From Xylogone sp. PMI_703 (lineage: Eukaryota > Ascomycota > Leotiomycetes), in NCBI GenBank assembly GCA_021399445.1, contig JAJTUQ010000002.1, forward strand, positions 6,882,001 to 6,946,000: a stretch of DNA of 64,000 nt, given 5' to 3'. Made by a program: the position numbers and the translations under genes. Shown piece by piece: positions 11,531 to 22,849 of the stretch (its first letter is position 1; every line of letters begins with the position of its first letter). Under the pieces are notes generated by a model that saw nothing but the letters and a program-made list of their open reading frames with translations, made no database searches and was not told where the DNA came from.

Positions 11531-13351
11531 TTTGTAGATGGTTGATCGGATTTTGATGAAGTGTTATTGACTTTGACAATTGGTGGTCAGCACACTACGG
11601 TGTTGATTCATACAAGGGCCAATAGTTATCGCATCCACCTGTGTAGGCTAATGAACGATCTGCCTGTCTTTTTAAACACAGGGATGAAAGTAGCCCCAAT
11701 GTTACTCAGAGATAATGCAGAATCTGTTGCAAAATATGTGAGAATTTTTTGAAGTTCATCTAGGATGTAGAAGATGACCTTGTCGTCCGCATTTACACCT
11801 TGCTAGACCAATTCGATGCGGGGTCAGGAACAATCGCTTCTAATCCTTGCTTGTGTTCGCGTTAGAACAATAAGCATCTTTCTCATAATTCCACTCAAGA
11901 GGTCATTGTATGATCTTGTAGTATGGCATTCCTCTATATAGATACAGAGAGAGTGTGTCCTCAAAACGAATTAATTCTGTTCGGATATGTAGCATGTTAT
12001 GGGAGGTATTAGTGCCGCCCCGCTTGAAGTTAGAGTTATGCCGCCGCCGCCGCAACGTTTTCTTTCTCTTGGTCTATATTTGATATGGCAAAGTCGTATT
12101 ATGAGACCAGAACCTGAGAAGTGTAGCTTTTATCCATGGCACTCTAAATTTTATTTGAAATGCTGAGTTTCCGTTGATACTTCAACTATGACTTATTATG
12201 ATGTCATAGGGTGTCTTCTATCAAAAACAGGCATTTTATTATCATATTGATAAATCTCTGATTTAAGCAAGAATAATATCGAGGAGATGTAAGCAATGTA
12301 TATGACTTGCTTGTGACTTATCTTGGCTTGTTTACTAAGAACTACCAATCGGTAGATTGTAAACGGCGGTGGGAGCAGGAGGTAAAAGCTCACTGCTCCA
12401 AGGGATTTAATGAAGAAGCTATTGGTGGACATGAAAGCAATTCTCATAAAGCTGTTCAAGAACACCAGATGCTCCAGGGTAAGTACTTGTGGAGTCCCGG
12501 AGGTTACGGTATTAGCTTCAACGTATACTCCACCAAAGCCGGAACAGCAGAGTGGCAGATGGAAAAGTCCTCTATACAAATCTTACCGCTATATATGATC
12601 ACCGTAAGCATAATGATTTGGAGATAGTGTAAAGGCCACGAGAAGGCATCACAAGGAGGGCTTTTCGGAGATTAGATGAGCAATTATATGAAACTCCGTG
12701 AATCTGTAGGAATCACGGAATCACGGGATCGGGATGACGCTCCGAGAATCAATCGGATTTTAGTAACAGGAAGATGGGGCTAACTACGAGTATGATTTGT
12801 AACTGGTCTAATTCCGTTTCATGAGTCCTTGTCTCTTCACTTACTGGACAGTCAGGGTTGTATTTCTCGGATTGCTTTTCGGTGCTGGGCTCCGCATTGC
12901 ATTTGTTTCTAGTGGAGCAACTTGATATGTGACTCGTAACTTAATAGAGCTAATGTTGCGTAGTGTGGGTTGTGGTATGTCCGACCTGTCCCCGGTGTCT
13001 GACACTGCCTTCGAGAGCGCCCGCGAAGATCGAACTTCATAAATTCTTCCACGGTGTGCGGGGTCTGCAAGTGTCTCATCAACCGTTACCAGGCTGGCCT
13101 TCTTCAATGCTGCTCTCATCGTATTTCATAGCTTTGCTATCCCGGATTAATATCAGTAATATTTATCTACTTCTTTGATTTTACACTTGTTGTAAGGCTC
13201 CGTCCTTAAGACCCGACCATTCCCCGGCGAAGGACTTCTATAAACTAGGCGAGGCTGACAGCATTAATCTAGGGACAGGAGCTGCTGTGTGGAAGATTCA
13301 TTAGATTGAACAGGGCATATCCATCTCTCTTACCTTTTTGCAGATATCACC
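11531..13351. other. Long intergenic region between GH115 and P450 genes
   Basis: About 1.8 kb containing the divergent promoters of the GH115 gene and the P450. Short frames occur (for example around 12196-12627 on both strands) but none resembles a known family. A short GCCGCC-type run lies near 12041-12054. I see no gene here. Confidence 0.45.
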
Positions 13352-15081
13352 ATGATATCGCCGCTGTATCCATATGGGGATCTTTGGAAACCTGCAATTG
13401 CCATATTACCCTTCGTTCTGGTACTTGTACATTTCCTTCGCATTAAGTACCGCCGGGGTCTTCGTTCCATTCCAGGTCCTTTTCTTGCAAGCTTCTCGAA
13501 TACAGACCGGATTATCACGGCTGCTTCTGGAAAGCAATTCTTGGCACATATTAAATACCACCAGAAGAAGTATGGCAACTTGGTTAGAGTAGGGCCCAAT
13601 CATGTTTCCTTTTCTGATGCCGACTTGATTCCTCTTGTATACGGCATCACAAGTAAATTCTACAAGGCAAGTAGTTCTTAAGATACACTGTGCACATATC
13701 TCTAATGTTATTATAGAGTGACTTCTACACTCTCTTTGACGCAAAATCACCAAAGGGTCCTATACCAACCGTCTTCTCGATCCGAGATGAGAAAGCCCAC
13801 AAAGCACTGAAGAGACCAGTCGCAAATGCTTATTCTATGAGTGCTTTGGTAGAGCTTGAGCCTATGACAGATACATGCATCACTATCCTACAAGATAAAT
13901 TAGATAGCTTCAAGGGGAAGTCCTTCGATTTCGGAGAATGGCTTCAGTTCTTCTCCTTTGACGTGATCACCTCAATCACCTTCTCTAACAGGCTCGGATT
14001 TATGGAGCAAGAAAAGGATGTCTCAGGAATTATCGACGCCATTGAGGGCCGACTTGCCTATAACTGTGTAATTGGAGAAATACCGGCAATGAATAGATTT
14101 CTCCTGGGGAGTGCTCTAGTTGCTTCTTTTGCCAATTGCATACCAGCTCTCGCCCGTCTAAATTCCGCACGTTATATTGTCGATTTTGCGGCGAAACAAC
14201 TAGATAGATATAAGACGAAAGATAAGTCGACAGACGAGCTTAGGGATATGCTTGCACGCTTCAAACGATCTAGAGATGGGGAGGAGGTAATGTCAGACAA
14301 GGATCTTCTTAGTCATGCATCTAGCAACATGTGAGTAACCCTGAGTCTCATCCTAAAGCTAGAGCTTCACTAATCATGCAAAAGCTTTGCGGGAAGCGAC
14401 ACGACGGCAATCTCTCTTCGATCAATGTTTTATTATCTATGCAAGAACCCCCGATGTTACCGCCGTGTTATGGAAGAAATCGATGAGATGGAGCAAAACG
14501 GCCTTCTCTCTGAAATTGTAACGTTCTCGGAAGCCAACAAAATGAAATATCTGCAAGCTTGCATGAAGGAAGCCATGCGTATGCATCCTGCAGTTGGCCA
14601 GCTCTTAGAACGTGTGGTTCCAGAAGGTGGTGTTACTCTTTCAGGTGTTTGGTTACCTCAAGGCACTATTGTTGGAGTAAATCCCTGGGTACCAAGCAGA
14701 GATCGTTTAACGTACGGTGATGATGCCGATATCTATAGACCAGAGCGGTGGCTTGAAGCGGATGCTGCTCAGTTAAAACTTATGGAGCGAAACTTCTTGG
14801 CAGTAAGTAACTCTTTTCCTCATCCCTTCACTATAATCTTGCATATAAGAAGAGCCGATCCATTTAAGAACGATTATAACTTTCTAATCTAGTTTGGTTC
14901 TGGCGCCAGAACATGTCTCGGAAAAAATGTGTCTCTTTTAGAAATGTCCAAGGTTGTGCCTCAGATTTTACGGAATTATGTCGTGGAACTCTCCAATCCA
15001 GATGCAGAGTGGAATTTAACGGATCACTGGTTTGTAAAACAGACTGGTGTGATATGTAATATTAAGAAAAGGCAGAAGTGA
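13352..15081 (+). CDS. Cytochrome P450 (pisatin-demethylase-like)
   Basis: Four exons (13352-13666, 13717-14330, 14385-14802, 14893-15081) encode about 511 residues. An N-terminal membrane anchor (AIAILPFVLVLVHFL) is followed by the Pro-rich hinge IPGPFLASF. The I-helix oxygen-binding motif AGSDTT (about residues 311-316) spans the second junction, the K-helix ExxR is EAMR, the PERF-type motif is YRPERW, and the heme-binding loop is FGSGARTCLG at about 450-459. The domain style fits fungal P450s related to pisatin demethylase. The first intron appears to use a GC donor (GCAAGT) with a normal AG acceptor: the only nearby GT choice gives a stop. No redox partner or biosynthetic core gene lies next to it; substrate unknown. 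Confidence 0.9.
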
Positions 15082-15450
15082 AGGCATGTTCAAGTCAAAA
15101 TGTTAATATAGATAAACTTATATGGCAATGTGGAAAATGTTCCATGGGCTACTAGGTTCCATTCGATGCTGTAATTATGAGAGAGCTAAAAACGCTACCG
15201 AGGAACAAGACTAGACACTGGGAGCTAAAGGTTCCGTATTTGTATGTAGACTTGGCACAAGTCGATATTAGGTCGGACTTAATTCTAGTGCATGTACGTA
15301 TTATTGGTCATGTAAGTCATTGGATTTTAATGATAGTATTGTTATCCGTGGAGTAAGTTAAAAGAGAGTGTGAGCTACTCTGCATGATTTAGTGAGTGTG
15401 CGCTGTGACACCTTTCAATAGTGTCTGAAAGATTGGAAGAGGTTCCCTGA
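15082..15450. terminator. Convergent 3' region of P450 and NMT1
   Basis: About 370 bp between the stop codons of two convergent genes; AT-rich, expected to contain both poly(A) regions. No coding feature. Confidence 0.4.
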
Positions 15451-16764
15451 TCAAGCCTGCACGGCTTTCTCCAATCTACGGAATCCACCATCATAGGCAA
15501 CTTCCTTCTGAAGAGCAGCCATTCTCTTCTGGTCACCAGTTGGATCAGCAGAATCACCATCTAATGTCCATTGAAGAAATTCATTTGTGTAGTTTGGAAT
15601 AAAATCTTCTTGCAGAACACCGAGACGCTTGCCGTAAGCAGTGACTTTCTTCCAGTCACGCTCAACGTTCTTCAAGTCTCTTGAGAAGTAAGCGTAGGAG
15701 CGCTCATAGATCTTGCGATTGACAGCACTTGCCATCTGAGGCTTGATATCAATGTACAGCTTGTAGGCTTCAGCTGGGTCGCGGATAACGTCGTCTGTAG
15801 CGCGCTTGACGGCTCGCATGAACTTGCGGATTCTGTCCTGGTTGTTGACCATGAATTCGTTGTTTGCTGCATTGGTATTTATAAGAATATTTTCAACGGG
15901 GTTGCGGTTGTGGAAGGTATCTTACCGATGTAGAGAATTGAGCAGAAACAGCAGCATCCCAATTCTGCCAATTCATCGATTCTCAACATCTGGACGTCAT
16001 CCTTAGGGCGACCTTGGCTGGCAAGCCACTCTTCAAGCTCAACCATCTGGACATTTTCTAGACCAATACCAGCATCAATGGAGCCTTCAATGATGGCCTT
16101 CGAAACGTTCATTCCGCAGCGGACTGCTGTGTAGTCCTCAGGAGTCATGCCATAGTGCCTTGTGAGCTCATCAATCTGGATCTAAAGCGCAATATAATTA
16201 GAATACCACTATCCCATACAAATGTAATATAGGGACGCAAAAATACCTTGCCAAATTCGCCAACGTATCCGATACGTTTGCCTTTCAAGGTTTGGAAGTC
16301 CGTGGTAATACCGCTATCCTTAAGGTAGACGACACCAGTGAATGGTTCATCCAACAGTGAACCAATGGAAGTAACTGGGAATCCGCGTGCTTTGGCCTAC
16401 CATAATGGTCAGTATCTGAAGAACAATAAAGCCGAGTGAAGATTTTACGAACAGCGAGGGTATGGATCATTGCTTTGAACCCCATATCAACTTTCCCGCT
16501 TCCAATGATTTCCGTGACATCTACACCCCTGTTAGTAATATTTATGCGTACAGCAATCTTTTATGACCTACCACTAGGGTCATTTGGCTCAAGTAGAGCT
16601 ACTTTGATACCTTCGTCGGCAAAGTAGCCCTTCTTTTGTGCTAGGTATACGGGGGCATGGTACGGCGTGGCATGCCTATCAACAGTCAGCAAAGACTACA
16701 CTAGCTAAACAAAGACACCCAAGATCTACCAGTTCATCAAGAAGGTGATCTTATCGGTCGACAT
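15451..16764 (-). CDS. nmt1: Thiamine pyrimidine precursor (HMP-P) synthase NMT1/THI5
   Basis: Six exons (16764-16730, 16675-16572, 16520-16453, 16396-16247, 16181-15926, 15866-15451) encode 342 residues, the normal length. The enzyme makes 4-amino-5-hydroxymethyl-2-methylpyrimidine phosphate from PLP and its own active-site histidine, a single-turnover reaction. The key residues fall exactly where known in yeast THI5: Lys62 and His66 in the KAMIHT segment, and the iron-binding CCCFC motif at residues 195-199. Other signatures are [39 protein letters not shown] and [17 protein letters not shown]. The third intron starts GTTCGT, which is the choice that gives the expected LAAKARG junction. Its leader contains a TPP riboswitch, so thiamine is expected to repress expression. 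Confidence 0.97.
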
Positions 16765-16768
16765 AGCG

Positions 16769-16985
16769 CTAAATTTAGTGAGTCAAAGCCCTATCTCACT
16801 GGGGGAGGGGTTAAAGCATGTCCTTTCGCTAGTATTATCTAGATCAAGTTCATAAACGGTATAATCTCAGACCAAACCCGATATCAGAGCCGTTGTCCCT
16901 CTGCAGAAGCAAAATGCTTAAACATGAGACGAGACATCTGATATCGGGAGAGGACACCCGTCATGCATATATGCTCATACGTTAC
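16769..16985 (-). promoter_or_regulatory. Putative 5'-UTR intron hosting the riboswitch
   Basis: Read on the minus strand, a donor-like GTAACG begins at 16985 and an acceptor ATTTAG ends at 16769, four bases before the NMT1 start codon. The TPP aptamer lies wholly inside. In Neurospora and Aspergillus the thiamine-gene riboswitch sits in a leader intron and changes splice-site choice; the same layout is inferred here. Exact splice sites are my reading, and alternative donors within the aptamer are likely. Confidence 0.6.
16816..16959 (-). ncRNA. TPP riboswitch (THI element) upstream of nmt1
   Basis: On the minus strand the conserved THI core is plain: CTGAGATTATACC, then TGAACTTGATCTAGATAATA followed by CTAGCG, closed by GGACATGC, which pairs with GGGTGTCC at the 5' end (16952-16959) as P1/P2 with one mismatch. 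The P3 arm is extended, as in fungi: CCCGATATCAGA and TCTGATATCGGG are perfect complements flanking about 50 nt of insert. It binds thiamine pyrophosphate and, in characterised fungi, controls splicing of the leader. Position immediately upstream of NMT1 supports function. Confidence 0.95.
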
Positions 16986-17440
16986 CTTGATCTGTGGATA
17001 ACCCCATCACGAAAGCGCAATTGCTTCTCAACAGCAACATACTGATCGTGTTGGATAGCTGAGTAGTGGTAAGTGTAGATTCGGTTACGATATTTGGTTA
17101 AGATAATCAATTGAGTTGTCTTGCGATTTTGTTGCGAAGAAAGAAGAGATAGAAGAGAGGAAGGTGGGGAGAGAGATAAATATATATGCGAATTTGAACT
17201 GCGTGATTAATCGAGCAGCAGCTACCCCGCCAACAATTGACCCACCACTGACATAATTCCTCTTCAATTGAGTGGAAGCGTTCATATTTCTGGATCCCGA
17301 GTCAATCCGTTGTTAATGGTGTGGTGAGTCACATGAAAGCGGGTGTCGAAAGGTAACGTCTACTTGAACACGCGATATCATCAAATTACGAATGCTGGGG
17401 CTCAAGTATCGTAATTAATATCAATGAATGCTATATATCT
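16986..17440. promoter_or_regulatory. nmt1 promoter/5' leader and 3' end of CxxC gene
   Basis: This stretch lies between the putative NMT1 leader intron and the downstream end of the neighbouring minus-strand gene's territory. It should contain the NMT1 transcription start. I see a pyrimidine-rich tract on the minus strand at about 17135-17175 and no gene. Confidence 0.4.
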
Positions 17441-19678
17441 TTATTCTACTGCTTCAAACGCTTCTTCATCTACCTGAGCCTGCGCAAAGATATGTGTGGA
17501 GTCAGGCATGATAGGAGAGCCCGCGAGGCCGATATTGACCTGCATATTACTTGCCTGATGCCATGCCATATCAGCATTTGCACTTGATCGCGTCCAATGA
17601 TCAAATCCAATCTGAATATAGCAAGTTAATTTTGAAACCTTCATTGAAATGGATCTAGACTGGGTTAATAGACTTACAGTTGAGTTGCCGTACTGTGTTC
17701 CCTGGAAGCCTATGAGAGCTTCTGTTGCACCGGCTGCCCCCTTCATGTGTAATGCAGATGCCATTGCGCTGGTCTTCATCATACTCTGTTGGTTAGTTTG
17801 CATCATAGTCATCTGCTGCTGGTTGAACTGTGCCTGGATCACTGGAATCCATGAATCTCTTTTCTTTTTCAGTTCGGCCCGATAATTCCAGAACTGAGCA
17901 AATGTCTGAAATTGACCAGTCTGCGCTGCTTCCCGTAACAGAGAGCGAGTACGTTTGGTATAAGTTTGACAGATAAATCCCTGATCTTCTCCTACTATAT
18001 ATGCCGGATCTGTAAGGTCTGTGCTGTAATGGTTTGCATAACGGGCCCCCTTTACGGTATGTGAGTGACAGTCTTCACAGAATACAATAGAGCAGTCATT
18101 CTCGTCGGCAGGATTCGCCTTTGTGCGGCCAAACCATCGTCGTCCAGAAGCTCTTGTAAATGCTCTACCACCTCCACCGCATGGAGGTGGTTCCATAGCT
18201 ATAGTTTTGGCGGCGGAAAGTAAGGGAGCCCAGTTATCAATCTCATTACCTGGCATCATGGCACGCAAAAGTCGCCTCCCTTTCCAGCTTAAACTTGTTT
18301 CAAAATTGTCGCAGTTTTCTATAGAAGTGCTAAGTGGCATCTCTGATGGGGTTAAATAGCACTGCCTTACAACACTCTTCTCCAGTGGCCGGTCAATGAT
18401 GGAGAATAAGTGAGCGGCCCCGAACAGTTGGACTTTGCACCAGTAACAATAAGGGCAGACTTCGATGGTTGGATAAGTAGTAAGACAGTACCAATCAGCT
18501 AGGTTGCCCGATATCTGTTTGAGAATGGCAAGATCTTCTTCAGTGACGCCCTCCGCACCATTGCAGGGAGTCAGCTTTGCAGAGGCAAGCACAGTATTTC
18601 GCCATATCTTAAGGTCACCTTTTCGGATCGCAAATTGCATTGCCATTTGTGATTCGTTGGAAGACAGATCGCATGGAAGCGTCCCAACACGTTCTGGGGG
18701 AAGTTGAACAGGAGTAAAAGCATGCTGCAAACTGGTATTCAACACGCAATCCGAGTAGCAAGCAGCGCATACCGCCCCTCCCTTTCCGTCGGCGGTGCTA
18801 AACATAACGTTGGGCATCCGCTCAGAGAACTTGGTAGTAGGATTGCCATTTCCAGGACAAGCAGGCATGGATAACCGTAAATTTACCTCCTTTGCAAAGT
18901 TGCTGAATGAAGGGTTGCGCTCCTCTAGAAAACTATTTAGTAGACGCTGAAAATATGGCTGGGCCATATCACATGTCCACTTCAAACCAGTTCTGGGTGG
19001 AATCATCTGGAAGTAGCGCTCAAAATCAGTGTTGCGGAGAAAGCACTCGAAGCAACGAGGACAGATACTGAGGCCGGGGATGCTGTCATCCAGCGAGTGA
19101 TAGAACGGACTGGGTTCGGTAATAGTAGAGCCATCACACGGTTTATACCGTGCGACTGATTGAAAGAAATCTAACAGTGACCGAAGACTGTGATTGGGGA
19201 TGCACTCATTTCGCCATGCGGCCAGGATCCGTGGGAAGAAAAAGACACAGGTACGAGAATCATCATCCGATATAGCTCTATATGGCACAAACTGGTTGGA
19301 CAAATTCTGGTAGGGTGTGACTTTGACTCTGTAGCAGTAATTGCAAATTAAAAACCCTGCTGAGGCTTTGTGGACGTAGAATTGAGTATATTTTGCAAGG
19401 CGAGGTTCACTCCCAGTACACCGTAAGTTGCCGGTGGACGGGCTGGTATCCACCTCAAAGATTGATCCCTGGGTGCTATCCCCAAATGGACCTGCGACAT
19501 CTGCGTAAACGTCGAAAATAGATCCTGCTACTGGATCAGTAATTCCTGCAGGCCGAGGAGAAGGTGGAAGCGGAGACGATTGTGACGAGAAGAACGGATT
19601 GCTGGGGTGCAACGATGGTGCCTGAATGTCCTGAGCTGCCCCCTCCATCATATGACCAGCCTTATTCAAGTTTTCCAT
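17441..19678 (-). CDS. Uncharacterised protein with five CxxC knuckle repeats
   Basis: The frame runs 745 residues uninterrupted, but a GTAAGT...CAG intron of 66 nt (17677-17612), divisible by three and free of stops, probably shortens it to about 723. I do not recognise the family by name. The protein has a Pro/Ser-rich N-terminus (residues 1-75), no signal peptide and no obvious membrane segment. Five similar Cys knuckles occur at roughly residues 111 (CNYCYRVK), 205 (CPRCFEC), 303 (CAACYSDC), 407 (CPYCYWC) and 533 (CEDCHSH), about 95-125 residues apart, each in a region with recurrent aromatic/Trp-rich segments and an upstream or downstream single Cys. This suggests tandem zinc-binding repeats. 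The tail is Gln/Met-rich (about 620-660). Whether it binds metal, protein or nucleic acid is not visible. Confidence 0.8.
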   Translation of the reverse strand: MENLNKAGHMMEGAAQDIQAPSLHPSNPFFSSQSSPLPPSPRPAGITDPVAGSIFDVYADVAGPFGDSTQGSIFEVDTSPSTGNLRCTGSEPRLAKYTQFYVHKASAGFLICNYCYRVKVTPYQNLSNQFVPYRAISDDDSRTCVFFFPRILAAWRNECIPNHSLRSLLDFFQSVARYKPCDGSTITEPSPFYHSLDDSIPGLSICPRCFECFLRNTDFERYFQMIPPRTGLKWTCDMAQPYFQRLLNSFLEERNPSFSNFAKEVNLRLSMPACPGNGNPTTKFSERMPNVMFSTADGKGGAVCAACYSDCVLNTSLQHAFTPVQLPPERVGTLPCDLSSNESQMAMQFAIRKGDLKIWRNTVLASAKLTPCNGAEGVTEEDLAILKQISGNLADWYCLTTYPTIEVCPYCYWCKVQLFGAAHLFSIIDRPLEKSVVRQCYLTPSEMPLSTSIENCDNFETSLSWKGRRLLRAMMPGNEIDNWAPLLSAAKTIAMEPPPCGGGGRAFTRASGRRWFGRTKANPADENDCSIVFCEDCHSHTVKGARYANHYSTDLTDPAYIVGEDQGFICQTYTKRTRSLLREAAQTGQFQTFAQFWNYRAELKKKRDSWIPVIQAQFNQQQMTMMQTNQQSMMKTSAMASALHMKGAAGATEALIGFQGTQYGNSTVSLLTQSRSISMKVSKLTCYIQIGFDHWTRSSANADMAWHQASNMQVNIGLAGSPIMPDSTHIFAQAQVDEEAFEAVE

Positions 19679-20209
19679 CGCACCGGAACCAAATTATGAA
19701 GCCTCGAAATCTCAATTCCGGCCATGGCGGATATGTGGCTTTGCTTAAATAACTACAAATGTTGTTGGTGGGGCTTCTCTAATCTGCTTTCATCAGCCAG
19801 AATCCGCCTTGCGCGACTGCAACCCCACGGGAGGAAGCCACATCCACAGCCACCAACACCTTCAGCCGCCACTCAGCATCCATCAGATGCTCGACAACCG
19901 TCACATACATAAGATGATACCGTTTCAAGACAGATCGAAAGTATCCGGCGTTATGATGTCCATTAAAGTACTGTGCACGATCCAGTATATGCTATGGGAC
20001 ATTGCTCCAAATCGGTCCACCGCAAACACCCATGAGATTATACAAAGGCCGGATTATATCAAACAAGCAGCTAGCAACTAGATCTTACAATGGAAAAACA
20101 TGCTAGACGTATGAGCGATTGTTATTCCCAAGTAACCGAATCGGGGAGACAGCCGTTTAATGTCCCTGATACCTTACTTGGCAACAATCGTCAACATTCG
20201 ACAATACAA
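19679..20209. other. Intergenic region upstream of CxxC gene
   Basis: Both flanking genes are on the minus strand; this spacer holds the promoter of the CxxC protein and the 3' end of the sugar transporter. Short plus-strand frames here look like chance. Confidence 0.4.
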
Positions 20210-22309
20210 CTAAGCCGAACTCTTATTCTCGATATGATGAAGTTCTTTCTCAGGTTTAGCATCCGCTCCTTCCGAAGTAATCACACCATCTTCGTCAACC
20301 TCTACCACGTGATCACCAAAAGCCGCCGCAATCTCCTCGAGAGTCTTTTGTTTTGTTTCCCTAAAGCATGTTAGTATAAGATTGCTCCATTCCTGCCAGG
20401 GATAACTTACGGGAAGTAACGGTATATAAGGACGAAATAGACAGAACAACATCCGACGAAGACATAGTAGTAATTCTCGTGAATGTTTGCAAATGCACTT
20501 GGGCCGGCCTCGGTGACTGAAGAATACAATCAGTATGGGGACGAATAATGAGTGAGATAAGAGATAAGTACTGGAAACATTGACTATGTAATGCGCCAAT
20601 GCAGACAGTCCAACTATCCTACTTCGAATAGACATGGGCATTACTTCAGATCCATAGAGCCATGTTGTACTATTGATAGTACCATCTACAGCGGTAAGCT
20701 TCAGTATACCTTTAGGGTAGAGATGGGAATAAGGCTTACAATAGCACACTGTAAACAGGTAAATGCCTAAAATGGCGAAACCCTTGCCAACACGGTTATT
20801 CGTATTTTGGAACTCACGCTGCATGACAGCGGTGTATATCTCTGTGATAACCACGAGAGCGACACCGATAAGGAGCATCCTAGATGCGCGTTAGCTGAGC
20901 GATATTGTGAATAATGAGATTGGAAGTACTAACTTTCGGCGACCTAGTCTATCAGGAAGGAAGTTGACAGTGATAGCATTAGAAAGGAAGGCACATGTTC
21001 CCCAAACTGCTGTCAATGCAAGAACGGTTTTGGGGTCCATTCCCAAAGATTTGTAAAGAATCGCTACAAACTGTTAATGTACTCCTCATATTATTGAAGC
21101 CTGATCTCTTACATTGGTAATACTAAATATAGATATGGCCGTTAGTTTCTCTCTCTCATTAGAAAAGATATGAGTAAGTACCTGAATGACGTTGACGCCG
21201 GTTACAGCCGTCAAGATCTGCACACCAATACATCTATGGACTTTGTCAGTAGGTATAAAAGAACACAGCTCTGTTCATCACCACTTACACCAATACACGA
21301 TGCCGATATAATCTGTAGATCTGCCATATAGACAATATATCCCGGTTCTGCTCATACTCAATCTGCGCCTTCATGAATTCGAATTCTTGTTGAACTTCGT
21401 GGGAATGCAAGTCGGCTCGAATTCGACCGAATTCTGCTCGAGCCTCCTCAACCTTTCCTTTCTGAATGAGCTGGCGGGGTGAATTTGGCATGAACGTTGC
21501 CAAACCAATAAACAAAATGATACCCCAAGGTACCTGAAGTGCCAAAGGAAGACGCCATTGTAATGCACCATAGGGAGCAAAGCCGCATGCAAAACCGACC
21601 CAGCTGGATGCCATCGTTCCCATAGAGAGACCAACTCCGGAAAGACCTCCAATTAGACCGCGGATTTGTGGAGCACTGATTTCAGCAAGATAAATAGGTA
21701 CGGTGCCACTTAGAGCCCTAACCAACCATTGTTAGTTTATACTGTGATATCTCTTGAATGGGTAGGATCTGGTACGAACCCAACTGCAGTACCGGAGAGA
21801 ACGCGTCCGGCAAGAAACATGCCCAGATTAACTGAAGCTGTCTGAATAATGCATCCAATTGTAACAATAATACAAGCCAGTTGCATGAAGCGAATACGTC
21901 CAAGTTTATCAGCAATGAGGATTTGCATTGCGGCACCGACTGCTTCGCCAGCGATGTAGATAGAACCGACCTAAAATCTGTTAGCAGGCAGGCATATTCT
22001 GATTCCGGATGGGATTGCAAGTATCTTACGGCCCCGGTAATGCTAGTTGCAGGATGGTGCATGTATGCAACCCAACTTGGATGAGCGATTGCTATTTGAC
22101 CCAATTAGCTACCTTCAGATTTCCATCTCACAGAAAGACGAGAAATGAAATATACTGACTCGTCGACACGATTCCTGTATCATAGCCCTATTATCCATGT
22201 CCATTAGAAACGATTCTGGTAGCCTGATCTTGGAGCCGCGTACATAGAGAAATGTGCCGAGAGAGGCAAAAGAGGCAATGCCCAGCGTATACCATTTGTT
22301 GGTGGACAT
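20210..22309 (-). CDS. MFS sugar transporter
   Basis: Twelve exons (22309-22244, 22187-22160, 22091-22030, 21970-21780, 21717-21289, 21233-21182, 21122-21113, 21063-20934, 20879-20740, 20685-20572, 20516-20411, 20360-20210) give about 492 residues. Sugar-porter signatures: GYDTGIVSTT in TM1, DKLGRIR after TM2, PIYLAEIS and RGLIGGL in TM4-5, PNSPRQLIQKGK before the central loop, QILTAVTGVN in TM7, DRLGRRK, and PETKQKTLEEIAAAFG at the end of TM12. It should import a hexose or sugar acid through the plasma membrane. The exon at 21113-21122 is only 10 nt, needed to keep the YYQ segment in frame. It is divergent from the hydroxyacid dehydrogenase gene, with about 540 bp shared promoter. The ATG at 22309 is chosen because upstream in-frame starts are not ATG. 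Confidence 0.92.
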
Positions 22310-22849
22310 GTTTGGCGTACTCTTGCTACGTGGAACAAGAGAGGTATCCAAAATTCCAGAAAGAAAAGCCCCGTGAAAAGAATGGGATTTTCAGGAGCTA
22401 TAATATACTCTCATCCGAGCCATGGTGATGGTATTGCCTCTGTGGAGTAAACGCATTACCTATTCCCGTCTGAGTCGTGAAGCCCCCAGATCCCCGCGTT
22501 TAGGGGTTCCGGCGCAATAACACTCCGGAGGCCACAACACTCTCATTGGGAGGTACAATACTCATCAGCACTAATCAGCATTGATTACTGAAAGCCAATG
22601 GTCCACTCCTATGCTAAGATGGCGGCTGCGTCTTATATATTGGACAGCTAGGTGGGGAAACTCCACGTGGAAGATAGAGAAGATTAATTGCCGCATAATT
22701 GACATCCCGGTGGCTTGGATGATATATGGTTAATCCATGCACTTTGGATTGGCTCTGTAGACCACGGCTTTGGCAAGCAGACCAGCATTTTACATCACCC
22801 CCAGAGTTAGAGCATCCAATTCTCATTTCGACCGTAGCCAATCTGAGAG
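22310..22849. promoter_or_regulatory. Divergent promoter: sugar transporter / hydroxyacid dehydrogenase
   Basis: About 540 bp between two start codons facing outward, so any activator sites would be shared. I do not recognise specific binding sites. Confidence 0.5.

Noticed and set aside
12196..12627. Overlapping open frames on both strands (127 and 106 residues)
   Set aside because: Neither has a family motif, sensible composition or splice context; they overlap each other and lie in a promoter region.
22115..22351. N-terminal extension of the sugar transporter from a non-ATG start
   Set aside because: The first in-frame ATG is at 22309 and matches the family N-terminus; the longer frame relies on TTG and reads into the intron.
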